A stretch of 64,000 nucleotides of DNA from Ruminococcus albus AD2013 (GTDB lineage: Bacteria; Bacillota; Clostridia; Oscillospirales; Ruminococcaceae). Below, in pieces: positions 24,043 through 31,769 of the stretch. The notes below the pieces were generated by a model. The model made no database searches, was not told the origin of the DNA, and saw nothing but the letters and a program-made list of their open reading frames with translations. The position numbers and the translations under genes are program-made. Numbering within the stretch: position 1 is the first letter of the stretch; each line of letters begins with the position of its first letter. Where the stretch lies: contig NZ_JAGS01000001.1 of assembly GCF_000526775.1 (NCBI RefSeq), positions 558,001 through 622,000 of the forward strand. Direction: 5' to 3'.

Positions 24043-24834
24043 ATGAGCCGCGAGCAAAAATTCGATGATCTGTTCACTGAGGTTATAAACTCACCCGAAC
24101 TTGAACTGCCTGCACTGAGTTCCGACGAAGTGGAGATGGTATACAGTCATACAAAGCAGCTTATAGGCACAATGGTGGAGTACAAGGAGCTTATGATGAT
24201 GTACACCTGTGCCATCAAGGAGGTCAAGACCAAGTTCGATGTGCTGAACACCGAGTTCAATGTGCGTTACCGCCGAAATCCCATCGAGTTTATCAGCACC
24301 CGTCTTAAAAGGACATCCAGTATCGCTGAAAAACTCCAGAATAAAGGTCTTGCCATGACTCCTCAGAATATCGAAGAAAATCTCAACGATGTTGCAGGTG
24401 TAAGGGTTATCTGCGCCTATATCGACGATATCTACTCCATCGCCGACGCACTTATCCAGCAGGACGATATCACGCTGATAGCCCGCAAGGACTACATTGC
24501 GTCCCCTAAGCCCAACGGCTACCGCAGTCTGCACCTTATAGTCAGTGTGCCTGTATTTTTCGCCGAAGAAAAGCGTGATATGCGTGTCGAGGTCCAGATA
24601 CGCACCATCGCTATGGATTTCTGGGCAAGCCTTGAACATCAGCTGAAATACAAGCAGGCTGTGGAGAATGAGCAGGAGATAGTGGACAGGCTCCGCGACT
24701 GTGCCGAAGTCATCGCAGGCACAGACCGCGAGATGCTGAGTATCCGCAGTGAGATAGAAATGGCAGCGGATATCCCATCCGAGGACGATATCCTCTTTGA
24801 GAAGATAAAGAACTTTGATGTGCCGATCTACTGA
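24043..24834 (+). CDS. Small alarmone synthetase, RelA/SpoT domain (RelQ/YjbM-like)
   Basis: 263 residues. It contains only the (p)ppGpp synthetase domain: STRLKRTSSIAEKLQNKG (about residues 86-103), NDVAGVRVICAYIDDIY (about 124-140), the substrate loop SPKPNGYRSLHL (about 162-173) and VEVQIRTIAMDFWASLEHQL (about 188-207). HD hydrolase and TGS/ACT domains are missing, as in the small alarmone synthetases that make (p)ppGpp or pGpp without ribosome activation. The C-terminal helical tail is longer than in the 210-residue RelQ enzymes. AGGAGG precedes the ATG. It is monocistronic and convergent with the LRR gene. Confidence 0.9.
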   Translation: MSREQKFDDLFTEVINSPELELPALSSDEVEMVYSHTKQLIGTMVEYKELMMMYTCAIKEVKTKFDVLNTEFNVRYRRNPIEFISTRLKRTSSIAEKLQNKGLAMTPQNIEENLNDVAGVRVICAYIDDIYSIADALIQQDDITLIARKDYIASPKPNGYRSLHLIVSVPVFFAEEKRDMRVEVQIRTIAMDFWASLEHQLKYKQAVENEQEIVDRLRDCAEVIAGTDREMLSIRSEIEMAADIPSEDDILFEKIKNFDVPIY

Positions 24835-24880
24835 TGATAAAATTGTTTTCATCAAACGGTTGATATACATATAAAATTTT

Positions 24881-24918
24881 ACCCCAAAGCATTCGGTGTG
24901 CTTTGGGGTTTATTTTTT
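24881..24918 (+). terminator. Intrinsic terminator after the alarmone synthetase gene
   Basis: An 11-bp perfect ACCCCAAAGCA/TGCTTTGGGGT stem is followed by a T-rich tract. Confidence 0.85.
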
Positions 24919-24957
24919 GCTTAGTATGATCGCTGCATCTTTTGCGTTATCCATCAA

Positions 24958-25076
24958 AACAGCGCGTTACCGGTTTTCATAACGCGCCTTGATCTTATCA
25001 TATTTATTTGATCTGTCTTTGCAGGCTGAATTAGAATATTTTGATCCTCGGCAGTATCTCCGAAGATCCTGCCGTT
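24958..25076 (-). terminator. Two hairpins downstream of the LRR gene, probable terminator region
   Basis: On the minus strand the transcript of the LRR gene first meets CGGCAG-N-ATCT/AGAT-N-CTGCCG (25049-25074), then GGCGCGTTA/TAACGCGC (24962-24988) followed by TGTTTTGA. The second has the better T-tract. Neither is ideal. Confidence 0.45.
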
Positions 25077-25123
25077 TAATTAATACCCGAAAAAGATCTA
25101 TACTGTTTTTTGCTGACGGTATG

Positions 25124-26884
25124 TTAATTAATACTTCCGCCAACAAGAAATTCGTAACGGTAACGCATAAGCGCCATCTGCTGCATAGTAAGCTTGTGCT
25201 CGATAGCATAGTTAATGCATTCCTGAAGCTGAAGATTATCCAGCAGACCGTAAGAAAGTACGTGTTCCAGCAAAGAGTCATCGTAGTATGATGCTGCAAA
25301 GCAAACGGCTTCAACGATGTTTTTCTTTAGATAGTCTTTGTAATAGTCTGCCGTATCATAGAAGCAGATAGCACATGGTATCTTATACTCGGACTTATCA
25401 AGCATGGCAAATGTCGTTGATGATTTGCTGCATATGAAGTTCCAAAGCCTTCTTTCGGGACAGTCACCTGCCTTGACAGCCCAGGTCAGCTTAACGTTCA
25501 GAACTCTGCTTCCATCTACGATCTTGAGTTTGGCGCTGTCAGGAAAAGCATTTTCGCCCAGATGACCATTCGGGCTGATTATGCTTATCTCAGGCTCGTT
25601 GCAGCTTACAAAAGCATTTTCGCCGATGTAGTTTACTGTGGAAGGTATGCTTACCTTTTTAAGTTCGCTTCTCCAGTGAAAAGCACCGTTGCCTATGGTT
25701 TTAAGACCGTATGGCAGTATGACAGCGTTTACTCCGCCGCATTCAACAAATGCTTCGTCAGCGATAACTTTTACGCCTGTGGGTATAGTCAGTTCTTCAG
25801 CTGTTCCGCTGTAGCTTATCAGATATTTGCCTGAAAGTATATTCATATCCTTATCGCTGAACTTTTCATAACCCGTTCCGTTAAATACCTTTTTGCCGAT
25901 GCGCTCGATGCTGGGCGGGAATTCAATATGGATAAGGGATTCACATTCAGAAAATACATTGTTTCCGATAGTTTTAAGACTATATGGCAGTTCGACAGTT
26001 TTCAGCGAAGGACAGTGCTCGAAGGCATTATCCTGTATTTCTGTAACTGTTTCAGGAAAAGTGATCGTTATTAATTCTTCGTTATATGCAAATGCGTGGT
26101 CGCTTATAACGCGTACCCCATCAGGAACAGCAGTGGTCGCTTCTTTACCCATATAGCGAACAAGGATATGTCCCATAATAAGGTAGTCAGAAAAGCAGTA
26201 AGTCATAAGACCGCTTTTGTTGAATGCGTTCGCACCGATCTCTTCTATGGTATCGGGTACGTCCAGCTTCATAAGTTTACGGCAGTCCTCAAAACACTCT
26301 TTTTCAATAACTTTCAGACCCGATGGGAGTTTAACTTCGGCAAGCGATGTACAGCCGCTGAATGCGTATTTTCCTATTGATGTGACACTATCGGGGATAG
26401 TGATGGATTTCAGACACGCGCAGCCCTGAAAGCAGCTTACGGGTATTCTTTCAAGTTTTTCGGGCAGACGTATGTCACTGAGAAGAAAACAATCCGAGAA
26501 AGTGCTTGTTCTGAGTTCTGTAAGAGAATCGGGAAGATAGACCTTGTAAAGCGAATCGCAGCTGCGGAATACCGAATCGCCCATCACTGTTACGCCTTCG
26601 GGTATAGTTATCTCACCCAGAGCCTCACACTCTCTGAACGCACCGAATTCAATGGCGCGGAGCGTGTTCGGCAGTTTGATCCTTTTAAGGCGGGCACAAC
26701 CCCAGAATGCTTTATGCTTTATCATAGTCAGACCTTCGGGAAGTATTACTTCCTCTATATGAACAGAGCCAAGGAAAGCCCCTTCCTTGATGCTTGTCAC
26801 CCCGTTAGGTACGGTTACGATCTTATCGTTTCCGCTGTAAGAGATTAGTTCACCGTCAAGTATTGTAAATTTTTCATCAGCCAT
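25124..26884 (-). CDS. BspA-type leucine-rich repeat protein without signal peptide
   Basis: 586 residues from ATG 26884, preceded by AAGGAG. About twelve LRR_5 (BspA/TpLRR) repeats fill residues 15-460. Each is a variation on ITIPDSVTSIGKYAFSGCTS followed by LAEVKLPSGL. The last 120 residues are helical (CFYDTADYYKDYLKKN, LLEHVLSYGLLDNLQLQECI) and look like ankyrin-like or armadillo-like helices. BspA repeats usually sit on secreted adhesins, but this one lacks any signal peptide, membrane anchor or dockerin, so I infer a cytosolic binding protein. A short frame at 26877-26999 overlaps its start. Confidence 0.85.
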   Translation of the reverse strand: MADEKFTILDGELISYSGNDKIVTVPNGVTSIKEGAFLGSVHIEEVILPEGLTMIKHKAFWGCARLKRIKLPNTLRAIEFGAFRECEALGEITIPEGVTVMGDSVFRSCDSLYKVYLPDSLTELRTSTFSDCFLLSDIRLPEKLERIPVSCFQGCACLKSITIPDSVTSIGKYAFSGCTSLAEVKLPSGLKVIEKECFEDCRKLMKLDVPDTIEEIGANAFNKSGLMTYCFSDYLIMGHILVRYMGKEATTAVPDGVRVISDHAFAYNEELITITFPETVTEIQDNAFEHCPSLKTVELPYSLKTIGNNVFSECESLIHIEFPPSIERIGKKVFNGTGYEKFSDKDMNILSGKYLISYSGTAEELTIPTGVKVIADEAFVECGGVNAVILPYGLKTIGNGAFHWRSELKKVSIPSTVNYIGENAFVSCNEPEISIISPNGHLGENAFPDSAKLKIVDGSRVLNVKLTWAVKAGDCPERRLWNFICSKSSTTFAMLDKSEYKIPCAICFYDTADYYKDYLKKNIVEAVCFAASYYDDSLLEHVLSYGLLDNLQLQECINYAIEHKLTMQQMALMRYRYEFLVGGSIN

Positions 26885-26999
26885 CAAGCGCATCTCCTTC
26901 CTCAAGCCTCCGGACAGCCGCTGATACTGTCATATTCGGATGCTTGTCAAGCATATGGTAGAATTTAGTAAAACATATAAATAACCGTGATCGGGTCAT
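26877..26999 (-). CDS. Possible 40-aa protein overlapping the LRR gene start
   Basis: ATG 26999 opens a frame of 40 codons ending in a TGA that overlaps the first codons of the LRR gene by 8 bases, as in translationally coupled genes. The last two thirds (FYHMLDKHPNMTVSAAVRRL) read like a real helical segment. The ribosome site is weak. It may instead be the tail of a decayed gene, or simply leader sequence. Confidence 0.3.
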   Translation of the reverse strand: MTRSRLFICFTKFYHMLDKHPNMTVSAAVRRLEEGDALDG

Positions 27000-27287
27000 C
27001 AATAAATAATATCCCGATCAGGAAAAGAAAGTCTTATAAGATACTGAAAGTCCCTCATATGGACTTTGTCAGTAAACGTATTCAAAAATACTGATAAAAC
27101 CTGATGTGCCGTGAAAATGTAACGTTTTCTTTAGTTCAGATGTTCATATCCGTATGGACAAAATATCACTGCGATATTTTGTGTCAGATCTTAACATATC
27201 GCAATGATAAACTTAATATGAACAGCAGGGATAGTCATATTTTCACTTAGAACGACCTCAGATTTCATTAGATAAGTCTCCTTATAA
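27000..27287 (-). promoter_or_regulatory. Long structured leader of the LRR gene with possible 25-aa peptide
   Basis: Between the promoter and the coding region lie about 290 transcribed bases. They contain an AAGGAG site followed by ATG 27268 opening a 25-codon frame (to 27191), then a perfect 10-bp hairpin ACAAAATATC/GATATTTTGT (about 27162-27186) just after its stop, and a second 7-bp hairpin AAAGTCC/GGACTTT near 27050-27070. This order (leader peptide, hairpin, gene) is compatible with attenuation. No T-tract follows the first hairpin. Confidence 0.35.
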
Positions 27288-27316
27288 ATTATAGCAGTTA
27301 ATACCCGAATCGTCAA
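27288..27316 (-). promoter_or_regulatory. Promoter of the LRR transcription unit
   Basis: TTGACG (27311-27316), 17 bases, TATAAT (27288-27293) on the minus strand. Confidence 0.7.
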
Positions 27317-27960
27317 GATTTTTTTTTGAAATTTGCTATATTATTTGGTAAAACTTTGTACTTGACAATCAATGGTTAATCGTTTATAATTACCATAACT
27401 TCATAAGCATAGTGGCTTGAAGTTGTCTGCAAAATATGAACATTATGTTTGCTTCTGTTAAAGAATAAATTTATTTTGATATCTGATTATATGAAACTTG
27501 TACATCATGCACAAACTCGGCTTTTAAAATTTGCAGCTTTAACCTTTTCGTTTAAAAAGTAGTGGAAAAATATAGAAAATCAGCGGTTTTAATTGTCACA
27601 TCTCACATTTGTTAATAAGATATTTCAACGTTTTAGACAATATTTTACTCTTTTAGCAGTTCAGCTTTAAGGTATGTTAGTTTTGCACAAGGGATTTTAT
27701 CGAATTATCTGATATTAACCGATTACTGTAAAATTAGGTGGAAAATTCTGGAAGGCGGGTTCTGCTGTATATATTTATTACGAGATATGAACATTATATT
27801 TCATATCTATAAAATACGTGTCATCACTTGACACTGAAATTATTAAACCTGTATCTTTTGCATAAAGGTGTTTTATACGAAAACGATATTTTGCCTTCGA
27901 TCGTAAAAACTCCTGTTTAAAACTGGAAATTATCCTAATATGCTCGAATTTGGTTCATAA
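27317..27960. other. 650-base AT-rich region without genes; diverged internal duplication
   Basis: I see no supported gene here. Two halves share short motifs in the same order: ATATGAACATTAT(G/A)TTT occurs near 27434 and 27785, and a TAAAA-N-TAG-TGGAAAA-N-GCGGGTT-like string occurs near 27555 and 27730. This suggests an old duplication. Confidence 0.35.
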
Positions 27961-27981
27961 AATATTAATAGGAGGCCTAAT

Positions 27982-28569
27982 ATGGAAAAAAGAATTATCG
28001 ATATCTCGCAGGAACTTTTCAGCTGTGCTGTTTTCCCCGGAGATGAACCGCCCGTAAAAAAGACTGCTTTGAGCATCAAAAACGGTGATGTCTGCAATCT
28101 GACAGAGCTTTCGATGTGTGCCCACAACGGAACGCACGTTGATGCGCCTTATCATTTCCTTGATGATGGTATCACCATCGACCGCGTCCCTTTGGATAGA
28201 TTTGTTGGAAAATGCTATGTTTTCCGGCATGAAGGGGATGTCACAGCCGATGATGCAAAAACGATGTTGGAAAAATGCGAAAATACCTGCGAAAGGCTCC
28301 TGATAGGGGGTAAATGTACCGTTACTGCCGAAGCCGCAAAGGTTTTCGCTGAGAAGGGACTTAAACTTATCGGCAACGAAAGTCAGACAGTGGGACCTGA
28401 GGATGCTCCGAGAGAAGTCCACCTTATACTGCTGGGTGCGGGCGTAGTTCTGCTGGAGGGTATCCGCCTTGAAAACGTTACAGAGGGTGAATACTTCCTG
28501 AGTGCAGCCCCGATAAATCTTGGCGGCTGTGACGGCGCACCGTGCAGGGCTTATCTTATTGAAATATAG
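27982..28569 (+). CDS. Cyclase-family (kynurenine formamidase-like) metal hydrolase
   Basis: 195 residues starting after an AGGAGG ribosome site. The family signature HNGTHVDAPYHF (about residues 50-61) matches HxGTHxDxPxH, which binds Zn or Mn in kynurenine formamidase and the polyketide cyclase-like hydrolases. DISQELFSCAVFPGDEPP is the usual N-terminal segment. The family hydrolyses formyl- or lactam-like amide bonds. Tryptophan-degradation genes are absent nearby, so a kynurenine role is not supported by context. It is a cytosolic, monocistronic gene. Confidence 0.82.
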   Translation: MEKRIIDISQELFSCAVFPGDEPPVKKTALSIKNGDVCNLTELSMCAHNGTHVDAPYHFLDDGITIDRVPLDRFVGKCYVFRHEGDVTADDAKTMLEKCENTCERLLIGGKCTVTAEAAKVFAEKGLKLIGNESQTVGPEDAPREVHLILLGAGVVLLEGIRLENVTEGEYFLSAAPINLGGCDGAPCRAYLIEI

Positions 28570-28824
28570 CGCTTTTGTATATCGCGTTATCAGCCGATGT
28601 GGTTAATGGAAAGTCATATTTATATTATATGACCAAAGTAAATGCGTTTTCCTTGTTTATTGTGCACTATTTAATTAGATTAAATACATTATAAAGCAGG
28701 GAAAATGCACAAATATGTAAATCTTTGATACATGAAATCAAATATCGTATTTTGCGTAATATACAATACATGTGATTAATTTGTATGGCTTTATGTAAAT
28801 TAATACAAAGAATAAACTATACTG
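28570..28824. other. AT-rich intergenic region, no gene seen
   Basis: The sequence between the cyclase-family gene and the dockerin gene promoter shows no open frame with a ribosome site and no strong hairpin. Confidence 0.4.
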
Positions 28825-28853
28825 TTGACTTTTTACCTGAGTTGTGGTATTAT
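28825..28853 (+). promoter_or_regulatory. Promoter of the lone-dockerin gene
   Basis: TTGACT (28825-28830), 17 bases, TATTAT (28848-28853). Confidence 0.7.
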
Positions 28854-28872
28854 GACATTAGTAAGGAAGGTC

Positions 28873-28908
28873 AGCGTATCGCGAAAAATGTTGCGGTGCG
28901 GTTTTTTA
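28873..28908 (+). terminator. Terminator-like hairpin inside the leader of the dockerin gene
   Basis: About 15 bases after the expected transcription start, CGTATCGC pairs with GCGGTGCG (two G-U pairs) around a 10-base loop and is followed by GTTTTTT. It precedes the dockerin coding start by 60 bases, so it would act as an attenuator. Confidence 0.5.
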
Positions 28909-28969
28909 TAAGCTTTCTTTTGTTAAATGAATTAATGACATGAATGTCTGATGAATGGAGGTATGCAGA

Positions 28970-29341
28970 ATGAATAAGGTAATTGTGAAGAAGTTTACAG
29001 TTCTTGCAGCGGCGATGATGTGTATGTGTACTGCAGCAGTATCTGCATACGCTTCGCCTGTTCTCACTGATGAGACCGAGCGCGTACATTCAACAGTTGT
29101 TCTGGATAGGCCTGTTCTTGTTGAAGAGACTGTGCGTCAGGTCTACAGTATTGCTGAGGTCTTGCCCGGAGATGTGAACGGTGACGGCAAGGTCAATATA
29201 TCCGATATTACACTTACTGTTGCTCATGTTAAAGGTATTAAACTGCTTGATAATATTTCTGCTGCCGATCTCAACGGAGACAGCGTAGTTGACATTTCCG
29301 ATGTTGCTTTGCTTTCTGCTATGGTCAAGGGAAAAGGATAA
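28970..29341 (+). CDS. Secreted stand-alone type I dockerin protein
   Basis: 123 residues from ATG 28970, preceded by GGAGGT. A Sec signal peptide (basic NKVIVKK, then a hydrophobic Ala/Met core ending ...SAYA) is followed by about 40 residues of Val/Glu/Thr-rich linker and then a complete dockerin: GDVNGDGKVNISDITLTV and, after a linker, AADLNGDSVVDISDVALLSA, which are the two duplicated calcium loops with F-like helices. No catalytic or binding module is present. Dockerins bind cohesins of scaffoldins in cellulosomes. A bare dockerin could cap cohesins or act as an adaptor. Confidence 0.85.
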   Translation: MNKVIVKKFTVLAAAMMCMCTAAVSAYASPVLTDETERVHSTVVLDRPVLVEETVRQVYSIAEVLPGDVNGDGKVNISDITLTVAHVKGIKLLDNISAADLNGDSVVDISDVALLSAMVKGKG

Positions 29342-29353
29342 ATTTGTTTAATT

Positions 29354-29385
29354 AGTCCCCGGAATACTGGGGGCTTTTTATTTTT
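29354..29385 (+). terminator. Intrinsic terminator of the lone-dockerin gene
   Basis: An AGTCCCC/GGGGGCT stem with a seven-base loop is followed by TTTTTATTTTT. Confidence 0.8.
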
Positions 29386-29395
29386 ACTATGATAA

Positions 29396-29453
29396 GGAAA
29401 AGGTGTCACCGCGGACTTAAAGTCCATAAAACGGGACACCTTTTCCTTTTTAT
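29396..29453. terminator. Long nested hairpin between convergent units
   Basis: GGAAAAGGTGTC at 29396 pairs with GACACCTTTTCC at 29435-29446, and the loop holds an inner palindrome GGACTTAAAGTCC. A T-rich tract follows on the plus strand. It separates the dockerin gene from the metal-uptake operon. Confidence 0.65.
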
Positions 29454-30055
29454 TATTCTTCAGCTATTTCAAATGTTGCATCTTTGATCTCACAGTAAGT
29501 GAATACGCCCTCTTTATATGAGTTGAACGTGCCTGTTACAACTATCGGGGTACCGATAGCGGGGTAGTCATCGGGATAGGTCAGGTCTTCGGCAGTGCGA
29601 AATTCAAGACCCTGCTGACAGCAGGCAGCGGCATCTGCTATAAATACCGCAAAATACTCGGTGCCGTTGTCCTTCATGTAGTTGAAGGTACCCTTTGCAC
29701 GTATCTTTTTGTCCTGATATTTATCGGGGTCTCCTGTGATCTGAAAGACCTCGGCATAAAGCATATTGGCATTAAGACTAGTAAGGTCAAGGTCGATATC
29801 GCCGTTTTTCAGCCCGCTTTCATCGGGTGCGATGACCATGGGGGGCTGAGTTGTGGTGACAGCATCAGAAAGTTTATCCTGTTCCTCGCTTACTGCCTTT
29901 TCTGCCTCGGCGGCGATAGCTTCATCGGCAGGGGATAGGGTAACTTCACCGCTTCCTGTCGTTTGTTTTTCCTCAATTATTTTATCGATTTTTGAAGTGT
30001 CTCCGCAACCCGCCAGCATTAGTGCCGCGAGTGCAAGTACGGTATATTTTTTCAT
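29453..30055 (-). CDS. Lipoprotein of the metal-uptake operon with OB-like C-terminal domain
   Basis: 200 residues from ATG 30055, with GGAGGG upstream. MKKYTVLALAALMLAGCGD is a lipoprotein signal (lipidated Cys17). A low-complexity Glu/Ala linker precedes a C-terminal domain of about 110 residues with strands YAEVFQITGDPDKYQDKKIR, FAVFIADAAACCQQGLEF and IVVTGTFNSY. This pattern reminds me of the OB-like domain of YcgQ/DUF1980 proteins, which also carry a Cys-containing CC motif and travel with zinc transporters. It is the last gene of the operon, 16 bases after the permease. A metal-handling role is inferred from context. Confidence 0.7.
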   Translation of the reverse strand: MKKYTVLALAALMLAGCGDTSKIDKIIEEKQTTGSGEVTLSPADEAIAAEAEKAVSEEQDKLSDAVTTTQPPMVIAPDESGLKNGDIDLDLTSLNANMLYAEVFQITGDPDKYQDKKIRAKGTFNYMKDNGTEYFAVFIADAAACCQQGLEFRTAEDLTYPDDYPAIGTPIVVTGTFNSYKEGVFTYCEIKDATFEIAEE

Positions 30056-30071
30056 TGTTATCCCTCCGAGA

Positions 30072-30974
30072 TCAGTTTCGCTTTGTGACAGCGGCAATAA
30101 TACTGAAAATCAGGAATACAGCGATGTCGGCTGTTACTATCGTTGAACCGACAGGTGTTGAATTCAGTATTGAAACTACCATGCCAACGAATGCGCATAT
30201 CACTGATATCACCGCAGAACATATTACAACACTTTTGAAGCTCTTGAAAAGTCTCATAGAAGAAAGCGCGGGGAATATTATCAGTGCAGATATAAGCAGC
30301 GAGCCCACCAGATTCATCGCAAGTACGATTATCGTTGCGGTAATTATAGCTATGAGCAGGTTATATCCATCGGATTTCACGCCGCTTGCCTTTGCGAAAT
30401 TTTCATCAAATGTAACTGAGAATATTCGGTTGTAGAAAATTATGAATACCGCTATCACGATAGCTGCAAGTATAGCACAGATTATTACCTTAGTGATCGA
30501 CAGCGTGAGTATCGAGGTCGAACCGAATAAAGTTGAACACACATCGCCCGATACGTTAGCTGAACCGGGGAACATATTCATAAGCATATAACCCAGTGCC
30601 AGCGATCCTACTGATATCATGGCGATAGCAGCATCGCCTTTTATTTTGGTGTTCTGACCTGTTCTAAGCAGCAGTACCGCCGCAAGAAGTGTTACGGGAA
30701 GAATTATCACCATTCCGTTGGTGTCTTCGAGAAATTTCGCGAAAACGCTGTTGCCATGCGAAACTTGTTTTAGTGTCACAGAGAGTACAGTCGAAATGGA
30801 CATAGCGCCGAAAGCTACATGTGAAAGACCGTCACCGATAAACGAAAATCTTTTCAGCACCAGTGTAACGCCGAGCAGCGATGAACACAGTGCTATCAGC
30901 AGACCTACTATAACGGCGTACCTTACAAATTCCAGATCCCAATAATTCAGCAGAGTTTGGATTGTTTCATTCAT
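30072..30974 (-). CDS. Metal ABC transporter permease, ZnuB-like
   Basis: 300 residues with about eight hydrophobic segments, typical of the ABC-3 permease family (ZnuB/MntB/TroC). The stretches VLKRFSFIGDGLSHVAFG (about residues 41-58) and the later NLVGSLLISALIIFPALSS are the most conserved parts of the family. It forms the membrane channel for Zn or Mn import with the ATPase encoded just upstream, whose stop it overlaps by 8 bases. Confidence 0.9.
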   Translation of the reverse strand: MNETIQTLLNYWDLEFVRYAVIVGLLIALCSSLLGVTLVLKRFSFIGDGLSHVAFGAMSISTVLSVTLKQVSHGNSVFAKFLEDTNGMVIILPVTLLAAVLLLRTGQNTKIKGDAAIAMISVGSLALGYMLMNMFPGSANVSGDVCSTLFGSTSILTLSITKVIICAILAAIVIAVFIIFYNRIFSVTFDENFAKASGVKSDGYNLLIAIITATIIVLAMNLVGSLLISALIIFPALSSMRLFKSFKSVVICSAVISVICAFVGMVVSILNSTPVGSTIVTADIAVFLIFSIIAAVTKRN

Positions 30975-31686
30975 CGTGCTCTGCCTCCTCCGAATTGATG
31001 AAGCTCTGTCCGAGCTTACTGTTTACATAATCTTCCTTGGTTCCGAAAAACAGCTGTTTTTTGCTGCCTATATGCAGAACGTGGCTTGCGTACTTAACTG
31101 CGGCATGGATATCATGAGATACCATTATTATGGTCATTCCGCTTTTGTTGAGTTTTGCTATCATTTCGTAAAGATCGTTCTGTGCCTTGGGGTCAAGACC
31201 GGTAACAGGTTCATCGAGAAGAAGTATCTTTCCCGATGCACACAGCGCCCTTGCCAGAAGGACTCTCTGCTGCTGACCGCCTGAAAGTTCACGGTAGCAG
31301 TGCTTTTCAAGGTCGGTGATACCAAGCTGCTCCATAGCTTTTGCGGCTCTTTCTTTGTCTTCTTTGAGGATAAAGGGGTGAAATTTACCTTTTGCCATAC
31401 AGCCGGATATTACTATCTCCCTTACCGAAGCAGGGAAGTCCCTTTGTACCACTGTCTGCTGTGGAAGATAGCCTATCTCACCGTGTTTTGCTTCGCACCA
31501 GTCAATATCGCCTTTCATGACAGGCCGAAGCCCAAGCAGTGATTTTATCAGCGTGCTTTTGCCTGAACCGTTCTCACCCAGGATACAGAGATAATCGCCG
31601 CTGTTAACGGTGAAATTAATACCTTCCGTTACGGGTACGCCCTCATATCCTAAGGTGCAGTTTTTACATTCTATCTGTTTACCCAT
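30967..31686 (-). CDS. Metal ABC transporter ATPase, ZnuC-like
   Basis: 239 residues. Walker A GENGSGKST (about residues 38-46), the Q-loop GYLPQQ, the signature LSGGQQQR (about 140) and Walker B ILLLDEPVTGLD (about 160) with switch His in VSHD are all present, so it should be an active ABC ATPase. The FePCT/ZnuC-type length and the neighbouring ABC-3 permease and substrate-binding lipoprotein identify a Zn or Mn importer. A 7-bp hairpin lies in the 83-base gap between it and the binding-protein gene, and may affect relative expression. Confidence 0.92.
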   Translation of the reverse strand: MGKQIECKNCTLGYEGVPVTEGINFTVNSGDYLCILGENGSGKSTLIKSLLGLRPVMKGDIDWCEAKHGEIGYLPQQTVVQRDFPASVREIVISGCMAKGKFHPFILKEDKERAAKAMEQLGITDLEKHCYRELSGGQQQRVLLARALCASGKILLLDEPVTGLDPKAQNDLYEMIAKLNKSGMTIIMVSHDIHAAVKYASHVLHIGSKKQLFFGTKEDYVNSKLGQSFINSEEAEHDE

Positions 31687-31769
31687 TTTACTTCTCCATC
31701 ATTATACTACCCTTGTACGCATAACGGACAAGGGTGATATCTGTACTATAATTTGTACTTTAACTAAAG

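Noticed and set aside
24091..24870. 259-codon frame antisense to the alarmone synthetase
   Set aside because: Overlapped by a clear RelA/SpoT domain gene; no start signals.
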